Below, in pieces: positions 1 through 10,047 of a stretch of 64,000 nucleotides of DNA; the stretch's first letter is position 1; every line of letters begins with the position of its first letter. The position numbers were made by a program, and so were the translations under genes. Origin of the DNA: Pseudomonadota bacterium (GTDB lineage Bacteria; Pseudomonadota; Gammaproteobacteria; Nitrosococcales; Methylophagaceae); assembly GCA_030576275.1 (NCBI GenBank), contig JALIBN010000012.1:62001-126000 (forward strand), written 5' to 3'. The notes beneath the pieces were generated by a model. It was given only the letters and a program-made list of their open reading frames with translations. It was not told the origin of the DNA and did no database searches.

Positions 1-42
1 AAACAATACAAACAAAACACTTAAATAAAAGTAGCGAATCAT
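1..42 (-). CDS. N-terminal edge of a leftward gene, product unknown (partial)
   Basis: On the minus strand an ATG at 42 follows a GAGGA ribosome-binding site seven bases upstream and opens a frame that runs off the left edge. The 14 visible residues (Met-Ile-Arg-Tyr then mostly Leu, Val and Phe) look like the start of a signal peptide or membrane segment. In related bacteria a LysM-type exported protein is often divergent from def, so that is one possibility, but nothing visible here proves it. The call rests on the start signal alone. Confidence 0.4.
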   Translation of the reverse strand, partial: MIRYFYLSVLFVLF

Positions 43-332
43 CAAAATATCCTCATGGATAACTAAATAATTGTCTTAAATCTTGATAAGCACAGACAAC
101 ACTAAAATCATAGTGTGTTATAAGCGCGAAGAGGAATCAAGCTTCATGACTAAATTTGATCAATCTAAATACTCTTATCCTTAATAAATTCGATGATTAT
201 TGATGCTCGATATCTATATAGGATGCCACCTTGGCAACTAAGTACTTGCCGCTTAATAGCCCTCATGTTATAAGCTTATTAAACATTTACTATTGTAGCT
301 CACTTCACTTTGAATATTCAGGATATTGCCAT

Positions 333-650
333 ATGAAACGTCTTATTTTTCCTTTAGTCGCGCTAACAGCACTAGTTAGCGCAAATTCGGCCTTTGCAGC
401 AGGTGATGTGACAGCAGGAAAAGCCAAAACAGCATTATGCGCAAGCTGTCATGGTGCAGATGGTATCGCTGTTATGGGCATGTATCCTAACCTTGCAGGT
501 CAAAATGAAGCTTATCTAATCTCGGCTTTAACAGCTTACCGCGGTAAACAACGCAATGGTGGAATGGCGGCAATTATGCAAATGCAAGCCGCTAATTTAT
601 CAGATGCTGACATTGAAGACATAGCGGCTTATTTTTCCAGCTTAAAATAG
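333..650 (+). CDS. small periplasmic class I cytochrome c (c553/c5-like)
   Basis: A 105-residue monoheme cytochrome c. Residues 1-22 form a signal peptide ending in an Ala-Phe-Ala-type cleavage site. The heme attachment motif CASCH lies at 36-40, followed by the typical Pro-Asn-Leu-Ala-Gly-Gln region and a C-terminal helix ending in AAYFSSLK; one of the methionines around 75-85 should be the sixth heme ligand. It probably acts as a soluble periplasmic electron carrier. An in-frame start at 231 would add residues that spoil the signal peptide, so the ATG at 333 is preferred. It stands alone, with a hairpin downstream. The physiological partner cannot be read from the sequence. Confidence 0.85.
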   Translation: MKRLIFPLVALTALVSANSAFAAGDVTAGKAKTALCASCHGADGIAVMGMYPNLAGQNEAYLISALTAYRGKQRNGGMAAIMQMQAANLSDADIEDIAAYFSSLK

Positions 651-667
651 CGTTATCTGCTAATAAT

Positions 668-731
668 TGATGCAACAGATCACCTTAGTTGCGATGGCTA
701 AGGGCTTAGCTCGTTCTGTTGCATCATTTTG
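668..731 (+). terminator. branched hairpin after the cytochrome c gene
   Basis: A perfect 12-bp inverted repeat (668-679 with 715-726) encloses a second 6-bp hairpin (683-688 with 698-703) and is followed by a short T stretch. It lies 17 bases after the cytochrome stop, so it probably ends that transcript. The T-run is short, so some other structured role is possible. Confidence 0.5.
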
Positions 732-955
732 CAGAGTGTTTTTTATAGCAAAAATAGTCTTAAAGACCAACGAAACAACAATCTCAACTTGAAAGATTTC
801 TCTTCCCCCACCAGTCAGTTACAATGAGCTCTATATAGGATAAGTATTTTTAGTCAGGGCACGGCGGAAAAGATAGCTCTTTTCAAAGAGTCTCGTAATA
901 GTTATCCGATTAAATGACCCGTTTTGGTCAATTGTTTAATCTTATAGGTTTATTT

Positions 956-1459
956 ATGGCGCTACTTGAAATACTTCATTTTCCCGATCAACGCTTACGC
1001 AAAAAAGCGACAGCGGTTACCGAAATAACAGCCAAAATTCGTCAACTAGCAGAAGACATGCTAGAAACGATGTATGACGCACCTGGAGTGGGCTTGGCGG
1101 CCAATCAAGTTAATGTGCAAAAACGTATTGTTGTTATTGATGTCTCAGAAGACAAATCATCACCTCTAATTTTCATCAACCCTGAAATTATCAATAAACA
1201 AGGTGAACGTGAGCACGAGGAAGGTTGTCTATCCGTACCAGAGGCTTATGAATTGGTTACGCGAGCTGACACGGTGCGAGTTAAGGCTCTCAATCTGGAT
1301 GGTGTCGCCTTTGAGCTAGATGCCGATGAGTTATTAGCGACGTGTATTCAGCATGAAATTGATCATCTGGATGGCAAGTTATTTGTTGATTATCTTAGTA
1401 ATTTAAAACGGCAACGCATTAAAAAACGTTTAGAAAAACAATTCAAACAACAACGCTAG
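956..1459 (+). CDS. def: peptide deformylase
   Basis: Removes the formyl group from the N-terminal methionine of new proteins. All three family motifs are present: GVGLAANQ at 44-51, EGCLS at 89-93 with metal ligand Cys91, and HEIDH at 133-137 with the two histidine ligands and catalytic Glu. The 167-residue length is normal. I chose the ATG at 956 because it gives the usual N-terminus (Met-Ala-Leu-Leu-Glu-Ile-Leu); an upstream ATG at 914 would add 14 unusual residues. It is followed after 7 bases by fmt, the classic def-fmt pair, whose products add and remove the same formyl group. Confidence 0.97.
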   Translation: MALLEILHFPDQRLRKKATAVTEITAKIRQLAEDMLETMYDAPGVGLAANQVNVQKRIVVIDVSEDKSSPLIFINPEIINKQGEREHEEGCLSVPEAYELVTRADTVRVKALNLDGVAFELDADELLATCIQHEIDHLDGKLFVDYLSNLKRQRIKKRLEKQFKQQR

Positions 1460-1466
1460 GATAACG

Positions 1467-2396
1467 ATGCGCATCATTTTTGCTGGAACCCCTGACTTTG
1501 CAGCAGAAACACTCAAAGCCCTATTAAGCACAAATCATGAAATTTGTGCTGTTTATACCCAGCCAGATCGTCCTTCAGGCCGCGGCCGAAAATTGACAGC
1601 TAGCCCAGTAAAACAATTAGCCCTAGAACATGATATTCCTGTCGAACAACCTCTGAATTTCAAAGAAGATGAAGCGAAACAAATATTAGCCAATTATCAA
1701 GCTGACCTCATGATCGTCGTCGCTTATGGCTTATTATTGCCGCCATCAGTGCTTGATACGCCCTCCTTAGGCTGTATTAATGTTCACGCCTCTTTACTGC
1801 CTCGCTGGCGTGGAGCAGCCCCCATTCAACGGGCAATTCTTGCAGGAGATACAGAAACTGGCGTTTGTATTATGCAAATGGAAGCAGGCTTGGATACTGG
1901 CCCAGTATTGTCGCGAGCAAGTTGCCCGATTAATATTGATGATACAGCGCAAACGTTACATGATCGACTCGCTGTTTTAGGGGCTGACACGCTATTAGCC
2001 GCCCTACCAAACATCGTCGAACTTCAAAGCAAGGCTCAAGCCCAAAATGATGAATTGACATGCTATGCCGCCAAATTACTAAAACCAGAAGCCGAAATTG
2101 ATTGGCAACAGTCTGCTGACCAACTTGTTCGTCAAATACAAGCGTTTAATCCGTGGCCTGTGGCACAAACAAACTGGCAAGATCAGGTCTTTAGGATTTG
2201 GTCGGCATCCCTAGTTAATGAAAAAAGTTCAGTTGCTCCGGGTGAAATTATCATCGTAAACAAAGACAGCATTGATGTTGCAACCGGTAATGGCGTAATA
2301 CGTCTAAAGCAAATTCAACTACCAGGGAAACGCGCCATGCCCGTTGCTGACTTTTTGAATGCAAATACAATAATGGCGGGTGAGCATTTTGGCTAA
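1467..2396 (+). CDS. fmt: methionyl-tRNA formyltransferase
   Basis: Formylates initiator Met-tRNA using 10-formyltetrahydrofolate. The 309-residue protein has an N-terminal Rossmann-like catalytic domain with Asn105, His107 and Asp143 in the positions of the known catalytic triad, the SLLPRWRGAAP loop after His107, and a C-terminal OB-type tRNA-binding domain from about 205. It lies 7 bases after def and its end overlaps rsmB by 17 bases, so def, fmt and rsmB are probably cotranscribed. Confidence 0.97.
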   Translation: MRIIFAGTPDFAAETLKALLSTNHEICAVYTQPDRPSGRGRKLTASPVKQLALEHDIPVEQPLNFKEDEAKQILANYQADLMIVVAYGLLLPPSVLDTPSLGCINVHASLLPRWRGAAPIQRAILAGDTETGVCIMQMEAGLDTGPVLSRASCPINIDDTAQTLHDRLAVLGADTLLAALPNIVELQSKAQAQNDELTCYAAKLLKPEAEIDWQQSADQLVRQIQAFNPWPVAQTNWQDQVFRIWSASLVNEKSSVAPGEIIIVNKDSIDVATGNGVIRLKQIQLPGKRAMPVADFLNANTIMAGEHFG

Positions 2397-3699
2397 ACCT
2401 CAAAAACACACCGCCCGTGCCAGCGCTGCTCGCGTAATCGCGGAGGTTATTCAGAAAAAACACTCACTTAATGGTGTGTTAACCGCCGCATTAACCTCTC
2501 TGCCGGACAATGACCGTAGTTTATGCCAACAGCTTTGTTATGGTGTCATTCGCTGGCAGCCACAATTGGAAGCGATCAGCCAAAGCTTACTCACCAAATC
2601 ATTACGCGCCAAGGATGCCGATATTGCAGCACTCCTACTCTGTGGCATCTATCAACTGCGTAATATGCGAGTGCCCTCACATGCCGCGATCTCAGAAACA
2701 GTCAATGCTTGCAAAACCTTAGGTAAACCTTGGGCGACCGGATTACTAAATGCCTCGTTACGCAATTATCAGCGTCAGCATGAACAAATTGAAATTGAAA
2801 TTTTACAACAAGAATCGGCTCAATACGCCCATCCCGATTGGCTAATTCAACGCTTTAAACAAGATTGGCCTGAACAATGGCCAGCTATATTAGAAGCAAA
2901 TAATCTCCAGCCTCCGATGATGTTACGCGTTAACAAACAACATGGGTCACGCCAAGACTATTTGGCCAGTTTGGCTCAAGCGAAAATTGATGCCAGTGCC
3001 ATTGAATTCTGCTCAGAGGGGGTATTATTAGATACACCTTGTGATGTATTTCAATTGCCTGGATTTGCTGATGGTGATGCGTCTGTCCAAGATGGTGCCG
3101 CACAATTGGTCGCTGAATTACTCGACTTAAAACCCAATTTACGGATCCTCGATGCTTGTGCTGCACCAGGCGGTAAAACCTGTCACATATTGGAACAATT
3201 TCCCGATAATCACATGGTCGCCCTAGATATTGACCCGCGTAGATTGCTACAAATCAAACAAAATACCGATCGTCTGAAGCTTAATGCCGAATTAATCGCA
3301 TCAGATGCGGTTGATGTAGCTAACTGGTGGGATGGCCAACTCTTTGACCGAATTTTAATCGATGCACCCTGTTCCGGAACCGGCGTAATTCGTCGACACC
3401 CAGATATCAAGCTACTTCGCAGACCAGATGATATTGCCACGCTTGCCGAGCAACAACAGCAATTACTCAATAAATTATGGCCGCTACTTAAACCTGACGG
3501 CGTATTGATTTACACTACTTGCTCAGCACTGAAACAAGAAAACGAAGAACAAGTAGCAATTTTTTTACAGCATCATCCAGAAGCGAAGGAAAATGCAATC
3601 TCACCCAGCCCAGCTGAACGTCGATCATTTGGTTATCAACGTTTGCCTGGTGACAACATGTTAGATGGTTTTTATTATGCCAGCCTCAGTCATCGCTAA
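2380..3699 (+). CDS. rsmB: 16S rRNA (cytosine-967-C5)-methyltransferase
   Basis: Methylates C967 of 16S rRNA. The 439-residue protein has an N-terminal NusB-like RNA-binding domain (about 8-135) and a C-terminal SAM-dependent methyltransferase domain. The SAM loop DACAAPGGKT is near residue 258, the motif DAPCSGTG with one catalytic cysteine near 328, and TTCS with the second cysteine near 380. The start is GTG at 2380, inside the end of fmt; a TTG three codons later is an alternative. The fmt-rsmB order is widespread in Proteobacteria. Confidence 0.96.
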   Translation: MSILAKPQKHTARASAARVIAEVIQKKHSLNGVLTAALTSLPDNDRSLCQQLCYGVIRWQPQLEAISQSLLTKSLRAKDADIAALLLCGIYQLRNMRVPSHAAISETVNACKTLGKPWATGLLNASLRNYQRQHEQIEIEILQQESAQYAHPDWLIQRFKQDWPEQWPAILEANNLQPPMMLRVNKQHGSRQDYLASLAQAKIDASAIEFCSEGVLLDTPCDVFQLPGFADGDASVQDGAAQLVAELLDLKPNLRILDACAAPGGKTCHILEQFPDNHMVALDIDPRRLLQIKQNTDRLKLNAELIASDAVDVANWWDGQLFDRILIDAPCSGTGVIRRHPDIKLLRRPDDIATLAEQQQQLLNKLWPLLKPDGVLIYTTCSALKQENEEQVAIFLQHHPEAKENAISPSPAERRSFGYQRLPGDNMLDGFYYASLSHR

Positions 3700-4255
3700 A
3701 ATTTATGGGTTCCTCGCACTACTGTTCTTTCTGAGCAGTATTAATGCTGTTAGGGCAACCACATTCGACATACCCTCTGCCCACATCTCTAAAATCGGCA
3801 ATGGTCATGTACTCAATGCAACAATAAACTATCCACTAACTCCGCGAGTGATTGAAGCACTTGATAACGGCATACCCATCATTTTTTTCCAAGAGTTTAA
3901 GCTCCTCGATATCACCCCCCTGTTGGGAGAATATTGGCAGTGGGAAGAAACGCTATGGCAGACTAAAATCCGCTATGAATTACGCTACCATGCCTTAGCC
4001 CAACAATATATTTTACAAGACCTCGCCACCGGAAAAGAGAGCCACTTTCCCTCGCTTGAAGGCACCCTACACGCCTTAGGAAAAGTCCAAAATTTCACAT
4101 TACCTCCAGAACACCTGGTCAACACCAATGACCTGACATTTCTACTTCGAAGCGGCATTGATTTATACGCATTACCCACGCCAATGCGTCCGGGTGCAAT
4201 CATTTCAAGTAAATGGCATCTCACCAGCCCGTGGACACCAGCACAGTGGCATTAG
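3665..4255 (+). CDS. DUF4390 family exported protein
   Basis: A 196-residue protein with an N-terminal hydrophobic segment (about residues 12-30) that looks like a signal peptide or anchor, then a mainly beta-strand body rich in aromatics. Size, sequence style and position between rsmB and a ntrY-like kinase match the DUF4390 family. The family function is not established; its constant linkage to the NtrY-type kinase suggests a role in sensing or envelope signalling, which is inference. The start overlaps rsmB by 35 bases; an ATG four codons later (3677) is also possible. The end overlaps the kinase gene by 43 bases, implying translational coupling. Confidence 0.8.
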   Translation: MVFIMPASVIAKIYGFLALLFFLSSINAVRATTFDIPSAHISKIGNGHVLNATINYPLTPRVIEALDNGIPIIFFQEFKLLDITPLLGEYWQWEETLWQTKIRYELRYHALAQQYILQDLATGKESHFPSLEGTLHALGKVQNFTLPPEHLVNTNDLTFLLRSGIDLYALPTPMRPGAIISSKWHLTSPWTPAQWH

Positions 4256-6408
4256 ACTTTATCAAACGTTTTAGCTCTGGCACGGCACCCTATTTTTCAC
4301 TAGCAGCCTTATTACTGCCGCTGGCTTATTTGCTCAGTGCCGCCACTCAAGACAGTTCGAGATTTAATGACTTATTTTTAATCATTTTTGGACTGGGTAT
4401 CGCCACCCTACTTTTGTTAATGGCAATCTTAAGTCGTAGCCTATTTCGACTTTACCGTGATTTCAAAAGTAACCAGGCGGGATCGAGACTGACGGTTCGC
4501 CTTGTAAGTTTATTTGTATTACTCATTCTAGTATCAACAACCGTTGTTTATAGTTTTTCTATGCACTTTTTGCATCGCGGCATTAATAGTTGGTTTGATG
4601 TCAAAGTCGAGCAAGCCCTTAATGACTCGCTAGAATTAAGTCGTTCAGCTTTCGGCATTCGTATGCGGACCCTGCTAAGGCAGACCCGAATGATGGCGGG
4701 ATTGTTAAATGAGTTACCACAACAAGATGTTAACCATAACTTACGTGAGTTATCAAAACTCAGTGGCGCGATAGAGCTTAGTCTGTGGACAATGGATGGC
4801 CAACTGATTACGTCAAGCATGGAAAACACCGTAATATTTATCCCCAGTCGCCCCAGCGAAACGATTTTTCACCAACTAGAAACACAAGATGCTTATATAT
4901 CGCTAGATCCTGAACAAGATAATTTACAACTAAGAGCTGCCGTTCTGCTGCCACCGAAACAAGGCATACTTCAGACGCGCTTTTTACAAGTTATATTTCC
5001 GGTTAATGATCGCCTTAGCGAACTAGGTAAAACTGTTCAAGAAGCCTATACCGATTACAAAGAGCTCAGTTATCTACGGAAACCACTGATCAGCGTCTTC
5101 ACACTGACACTGAGTCTGATTGTATTACTTACCATACTAACTTCAATCTGGTTCGCCATTTGGATCTCCCGCCGGATAGTAGAACCCTTACAGGCGCTTG
5201 CGGCAGGAACACAATCCGTCGCATCAGGTAATTACGATACACAACTCGATGTCTCTGGACATGATGAAATCGGTTTCTTAGTTCGTTCATTTAACCAAAT
5301 GACCCAACGACTAACATCGTCACGCAATGCGACGGAACAGAGTCACCGCTTATTAGAACAACAAACCAACTATCTCACCACCGTATTAGGGAGTTTATCC
5401 AGTGGTGTAATTACGATAGATAACAGGCTGTTTTTACGTACAGCCAATATCGCTAGTAGCAAAATATTGCACCTTAATCTGCAACAACGGCTAGAAAGTA
5501 CCGTCGACAGACTTGCCTCTCAGGCCCCGCACTTACTTATTTTTACCCAGCTTATCGAGCAAAAAATAGCACAAGGTGAAAGTTGGCAACAACAGATTGA
5601 GCTACAAAAGAAAAAATCTATGCAAACCCTGATGTGTCGGGGCACTCCACTGCCTAATAATAATGGTTGGGTGATTATTTTTGATGATGTCACCACGCTA
5701 TTACAAGCACAACGAAATGCCGCTTGGGGCGAGGTTGCAAGGCGTTTGGCGCATGAAATAAAAAACCCCCTTACACCGATCCAACTTTCTGCTGAACGTT
5801 TACAGCATAAATATTTGCCGATGCTACCCGCCGATCAATCCAGCACTTTAACCAAGCTCACTAATACCATCGTACAACAAGTTGAAGCCATGAAAAATAT
5901 GGTGAATGATTTTTCTGATTATGCGCGGAACCCAGGCCTACAATTAAAAATACAGCCTATAGGTAAGCTTATAAGTGAAGTACTTGCTCTCTATCAAAGC
6001 AATACCAGTCATCAGTTCATCTTATTAAAAAGCCCGCAAGACATCTCTCTCAATATTGATAGTGTTCGCTTCAGACAAATACTGCATAATTTGCTTAAGA
6101 ATGCGATCGAAGCCAGTGAAGATGCTCATTTAGCGGTTGATATCATCGTCAGCTATCAGGCCGTAACACAGGATAATATTCCATGGCTTGAAATTAGTAT
6201 CACTGATCATGGGCCAGGCATTCCCGCCAATATGGAAAATAAGCTGTTTGAACCATATGCTAGCAATAAAACAAAAGGCACAGGACTCGGCCTTGCCATC
6301 GTTCAAAAGATTGTTGAAGAACATGGCGGTCACGTTTGGGCTGAAAACCTCACTCCTTCTGGAGCGAGTATAATCATACGATTACCTTTGGAGGGTGCTA
6401 TACCGTGA
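4213..6408 (+). CDS. NtrY-like membrane sensor histidine kinase
   Basis: Membrane histidine kinase of 731 residues. Hydrophobic segments lie near 28-48, 52-75, 98-118 and 292-318, with a periplasmic or extracytoplasmic stretch between the last two. A HAMP domain (about 318-370) and a PAS-like region (about 385-495) follow, then the phosphoacceptor motif LAHEIKNPLTP near 513 and the ATPase domain with an Asn-box (LLKNAIEAS), DHGPGIP and GTGLGLAIV. This is the NtrY architecture. It overlaps the next gene, its likely partner regulator, by 4 bases. NtrY homologues have been linked to nitrogen or redox sensing; which signal applies here cannot be told. Confidence 0.9.
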   Translation: MASHQPVDTSTVALDFIKRFSSGTAPYFSLAALLLPLAYLLSAATQDSSRFNDLFLIIFGLGIATLLLLMAILSRSLFRLYRDFKSNQAGSRLTVRLVSLFVLLILVSTTVVYSFSMHFLHRGINSWFDVKVEQALNDSLELSRSAFGIRMRTLLRQTRMMAGLLNELPQQDVNHNLRELSKLSGAIELSLWTMDGQLITSSMENTVIFIPSRPSETIFHQLETQDAYISLDPEQDNLQLRAAVLLPPKQGILQTRFLQVIFPVNDRLSELGKTVQEAYTDYKELSYLRKPLISVFTLTLSLIVLLTILTSIWFAIWISRRIVEPLQALAAGTQSVASGNYDTQLDVSGHDEIGFLVRSFNQMTQRLTSSRNATEQSHRLLEQQTNYLTTVLGSLSSGVITIDNRLFLRTANIASSKILHLNLQQRLESTVDRLASQAPHLLIFTQLIEQKIAQGESWQQQIELQKKKSMQTLMCRGTPLPNNNGWVIIFDDVTTLLQAQRNAAWGEVARRLAHEIKNPLTPIQLSAERLQHKYLPMLPADQSSTLTKLTNTIVQQVEAMKNMVNDFSDYARNPGLQLKIQPIGKLISEVLALYQSNTSHQFILLKSPQDISLNIDSVRFRQILHNLLKNAIEASEDAHLAVDIIVSYQAVTQDNIPWLEISITDHGPGIPANMENKLFEPYASNKTKGTGLGLAIVQKIVEEHGGHVWAENLTPSGASIIIRLPLEGAIP

Positions 6409-7685
6409 GTCAAGACAAACCGTTAATTTTGGTTGTTGATGATGAGCCTGATATTCGGGAGCTTGTTAAAGACATTCTTGAGGATGAGGGTTACCGTGTT
6501 GTTATTGCTGGCGATGGCACTGATGCCCGCGCAGCTTTTTCTTCGAACTCACCCAACCTTATCTTGCTCGATATTTGGATGCCTGACGTTGATGGCATTA
6601 GTCTACTCAAAGAATTTAAACAGCAAGATCCGAGCATAACCATCGTTATGATGTCGGGACATGGCACAATTGAAACAGCTGTAGAAGCGACTCGCCTTGG
6701 CGCCTATGATTTTATTGAAAAACCGCTATCAATGGCAAAACTACTGCGTAGTATTGAGCTTGCTCTTGAAAGCAGTAACAAAAAAGCCGCTATTAGACAA
6801 CACTATGCTCAAGCTCCTGTAGGAAAAAGCCCTCAAATAACACTGTTACGAGAGCAATCTCAGCGTGTGGCACAACATGACATGCCCATTTTATTGCAAG
6901 GCGAAGGTGGCACGGGTAAGCACTGTTATGCTCACTACTTACACAGCTTAGGCAAGTTTTCTTCAGGTAAATTTATTGAAATAACGCCAGCTAGTTTTCC
7001 AACAGACAGCCTTAAGCTCACTTCACTAGCCCATAATAATTGCTTGTTTATTAACGATCTCTCACTGTTACCAACCGCAGCTCAAGCACTCCTCTCTCAC
7101 CTGCTTAATACCCAGAAGCTCGCTGATTGCCAATTAATTTGTGCCACCCAATATTCTTTAGACTTGGCCGTTAACAATGGTAGTTTTTCTGAAGGCTTGT
7201 TATACCAGCTCAACAGCATTACGCTTGCAATTCCAGCCTTACGTGATCATATCGAAGATATTCCTGAATTGATTCATCACTTTGTCGATGAGCAAACCAC
7301 CGAATCAGACATGCCCTACCGCCACTTTACCGTTGCAGCACAAAACCGCTTACGCAATCATCCATGGCAAGGTAACGTGCTTGAGCTGAAAAATGTTATT
7401 CAACGTTTATTGGTACTTGGCGAATTAGATGATATTGACGTTACGGAAGTGGATCAAACTTTACGCGAGACCTCTGAACAACAAACTCAGGCCAACGAAT
7501 TAAACAGCATTAATTACGACTTACCTCTACGTGAGGCAAGAGAACAATTTGAACGCATTTATTTATTACACAAATTACAAGAAACAGAAGGTAATGTAGG
7601 TAAAGCAGCAAAGCTTGCAGGCATGGAACGCACTCATCTATATCGCAAGCTTCGCTCGTTAGATATTGATAGTAAACAGGTTTAA
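6405..7685 (+). CDS. NtrX-like response regulator with a degenerate AAA+ domain
   Basis: A 426-residue regulator. The receiver domain (1-120) is intact: Asp12, Asp13, phosphoacceptor Asp56, Ser84 and Lys106. The central AAA+ domain keeps a Walker A loop (GEGGTGK, 166-172), but the segment that should hold GAFTGA is missing and Walker B reads LFIND (214-218) where active family members have Asp-Glu. The C-terminus has a Fis-type helix-turn-helix (about 398-421). It probably binds DNA as a phosphorylation-controlled regulator but should not activate sigma-54 polymerase. The start is GTG, overlapping ntrY. NtrX proteins without GAFTGA are known from Alphaproteobacteria. Confidence 0.9.
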   Translation: MSQDKPLILVVDDEPDIRELVKDILEDEGYRVVIAGDGTDARAAFSSNSPNLILLDIWMPDVDGISLLKEFKQQDPSITIVMMSGHGTIETAVEATRLGAYDFIEKPLSMAKLLRSIELALESSNKKAAIRQHYAQAPVGKSPQITLLREQSQRVAQHDMPILLQGEGGTGKHCYAHYLHSLGKFSSGKFIEITPASFPTDSLKLTSLAHNNCLFINDLSLLPTAAQALLSHLLNTQKLADCQLICATQYSLDLAVNNGSFSEGLLYQLNSITLAIPALRDHIEDIPELIHHFVDEQTTESDMPYRHFTVAAQNRLRNHPWQGNVLELKNVIQRLLVLGELDDIDVTEVDQTLRETSEQQTQANELNSINYDLPLREAREQFERIYLLHKLQETEGNVGKAAKLAGMERTHLYRKLRSLDIDSKQV

Positions 7686-7694
7686 GGTAGTAAT

Positions 7695-9068
7695 ATGAAA
7701 ATTCTTATTCTCGGAGCCGGACAAGTTGGCGCTTCCGTAGCAGCATCTCTTGTAAGTGAAAATGATGATATTACTGTCGTTGACTCAAATAGTGAGCTAT
7801 TACTAAAACTACAAGATCACTACGATATTCGGACCATTCAAGGCCATGCTTCTCATCCGGATATACTAGCGCAGGCAGGTGCCGCGGATGCTGACCTGAT
7901 TTTAGCCGTCACCAACAGTGATGAAACGAATATGATCGCCTGCCAAATTTGTCATAGTCTCTATAAAACGCCGACAAAGATCGCCAGAATTCGAAGCACA
8001 GAATACCTATCCAAGCCGGAACTGTTTGGCAATGATGCTATCGCAATTGATATGCTGATCAGCCCAGAACAAATTGTTACTGATTATATTGAAAGATTAA
8101 TTAATCACCCCAACGCACTACAGGTTCTTGATTTTGCTGAAGGTAAAGTCCAGCTAGTTGCCATGAAAGCCTTTCACGGCGGCCCACTTGTTGGTAGCCC
8201 CTTATCCGATCTACGCATTCATATTCCAAAAACTCCGACACGTGTCGCCGCTATATTTAGAAATGGTTATCCGATCATTCCTAAAGGAAAAACTGTTATT
8301 GAAGCAGATGACGAAGTCTTTTTTATAGCCGCCAAAAATGATATTCATTCCGTAATGAGTGAACTTCGTCGAATGGATAAACCCTATAAACGTATTATGC
8401 TTGCCGGTGGCGGCCATATAGGCGAACGACTCGCCAAAGCACTAGAAAATGATTATCAGGTCAAGGTCATTGAATCTAATCCAAAACGCGCAGAATTCTT
8501 ATCAGAAGAACTGTCAAATACAATCGTTTTATTGGGCGACGTAGCAAATGAAGAATTACTACAAGAAGAAGATATCGATAAAGTCGATTTATTCTGTGCA
8601 CTTACTAATGACGATGAAGCGAATATTCTGTCAGCGATGCTCGCAAAACGCTTAGGTGCTCGAAAGGTATTATCATTAATTAACCGTGCGGCATACGTTG
8701 ATTTAATTGAAAGTAGCAGTATTGATATCGCGCTATCACCACAACAAGCAACCATTGGCAGTCTGTTGGCACATATTCGCCGTGGCGACATTGTAGCGGT
8801 ACACTCTCTACGACGTGGCGCAGCTGAAGCAATGGAAGCGATCGCTCATGGTGATAAAAACTCATCGCTAGTTGTAGGTCGTCGTATTGATGAAATCAAG
8901 CTACCGCCAGGCACAACGATTGGCGCCATTGTCCGAGGTGAACAGGTAATAATCACTCACCATGACAGCGTGATCGAGGCGGAAGATCATGTCATTTTAT
9001 TCCTAATACATAAACGTTACGTCAAAGAAGTTGAACGTTTATTCCAAGTAGGATTTACTTTCTTCTAA
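7695..9068 (+). CDS. trkA: Trk potassium uptake regulatory protein TrkA
   Basis: Peripheral, NAD-binding gating subunit of the Trk K+ uptake system. The 457 residues form two tandem halves, each an RCK-N domain followed by RCK-C. The dinucleotide-binding glycine motifs are GAGQVGAS at about 7-14 and GGGHIGER near 238. Length matches the family. It starts 9 bases after the ntrX-like gene, the usual rsmB-ntrYX-trkA neighbourhood. The membrane subunit TrkH is not in this window. Confidence 0.96.
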   Translation: MKILILGAGQVGASVAASLVSENDDITVVDSNSELLLKLQDHYDIRTIQGHASHPDILAQAGAADADLILAVTNSDETNMIACQICHSLYKTPTKIARIRSTEYLSKPELFGNDAIAIDMLISPEQIVTDYIERLINHPNALQVLDFAEGKVQLVAMKAFHGGPLVGSPLSDLRIHIPKTPTRVAAIFRNGYPIIPKGKTVIEADDEVFFIAAKNDIHSVMSELRRMDKPYKRIMLAGGGHIGERLAKALENDYQVKVIESNPKRAEFLSEELSNTIVLLGDVANEELLQEEDIDKVDLFCALTNDDEANILSAMLAKRLGARKVLSLINRAAYVDLIESSSIDIALSPQQATIGSLLAHIRRGDIVAVHSLRRGAAEAMEAIAHGDKNSSLVVGRRIDEIKLPPGTTIGAIVRGEQVIITHHDSVIEAEDHVILFLIHKRYVKEVERLFQVGFTFF

Positions 9069-9631
9069 TGCTTATGGAACAATCATTACAACATCATTTC
9101 CTTATTGCTATGCCGACATTGATAGATTCATTTTTCTATCGATCGGTAATATATATTTGTGAGCATAATGAAGATGGCGCCATGGGACTGATCATTAATC
9201 GTCCCACTCAAATCATGCTCGAGGAACTCTTTACGCATTTGGAGATAGACAATCTTTCACCCATCACCAAAACTACCTCGGTATTATTTGGCGGTCCAGT
9301 ACAAAAAGAGCAAGGCATGATTATTCATGACAGTCATCATCAATGGATAAGTACTAAAGCATTAGATGATGAGTTATACCTAACAACCTCGACTGATATT
9401 TTAGAATCCGTTGGCACGCCCGCTGGTCCAGACAACTTTTTAATCACGCTCGGTTACGCTGGCTGGGAAACCGGTCAACTAGAACAGGAATTAGCCGACA
9501 ATAGCTGGCTCACAGTACCTGCAAACAAGGACATCTTATTTAAGACTCCTGCCGATCAACGCTGGTTAGCGGCAGGTAAGTTATTAGGCGTTGATATGAA
9601 TCTTATGACACTTTCAATGGGACATGCATGA
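9068..9631 (+). CDS. yqgE: YqgE/AlgH family protein
   Basis: A soluble 187-residue protein of the UPF0301 (AlgH/YqgE) family, recognised from the N-terminal core with the GLIINRPT segment and the later GGPVQ and LGYAGW motifs. The biochemical role is unknown. The start ATG overlaps the trkA stop (TAATG); a second ATG two codons later (9074) is equally good. Its end overlaps ruvX by 4 bases, the conserved yqgE-yqgF pair, so cotranscription is likely. Confidence 0.93.
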   Translation: MLMEQSLQHHFLIAMPTLIDSFFYRSVIYICEHNEDGAMGLIINRPTQIMLEELFTHLEIDNLSPITKTTSVLFGGPVQKEQGMIIHDSHHQWISTKALDDELYLTTSTDILESVGTPAGPDNFLITLGYAGWETGQLEQELADNSWLTVPANKDILFKTPADQRWLAAGKLLGVDMNLMTLSMGHA

Positions 9632-10047
9632 CCACTCCTCGCACACTACTTGGTTTTGACTTTGGACTAAAAAATATTGGTGTAGCTGTTGGCCAAGAGC
9701 TCACTGGCAGTGCTAGCGGAATTGCTGTTATTAAAGCGCGTGATGGCATTCCCGATTGGAATGACATAAAAAAAGTAATCGAACAATGGAAGCCTCAGCT
9801 GTTAATCGTTGGCCTCCCACTTAACATGGATGGCACTGAGCAAGATATGACGGCAGCATGCCGAAAGTTTGGCAATAGACTCAATGGCCGCTTTCAACTT
9901 CCGGTTGAATGGCAAGATGAACGACTAAGCACCTATGAGGCATTGGAACAACTAGGCATTCGTGACAAAATGCAATCCAAACGACGGGGTGATGTTGATC
10001 GCATCTCTGCACAACTTATTCTTCAATCATGGTTGAATCAACAATGA
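9628..10047 (+). CDS. ruvX: RuvX/YqgF family RNase H-fold nuclease
   Basis: A 139-residue RNase H-fold protein of the YqgF family. It is known as a putative Holliday junction resolvase and implicated in 16S rRNA 5' maturation. The first acidic motif GFDFGLKNIGVAVG (8-21) with Asp11 is present, as are the LIVGLPLNMDG motif near 65 and the C-terminal DERLST and DRISA segments with further acidic residues. The start overlaps yqgE by 4 bases and the stop overlaps the pyrR start in an ATGA arrangement. Confidence 0.94.
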   Translation: MTTPRTLLGFDFGLKNIGVAVGQELTGSASGIAVIKARDGIPDWNDIKKVIEQWKPQLLIVGLPLNMDGTEQDMTAACRKFGNRLNGRFQLPVEWQDERLSTYEALEQLGIRDKMQSKRRGDVDRISAQLILQSWLNQQ

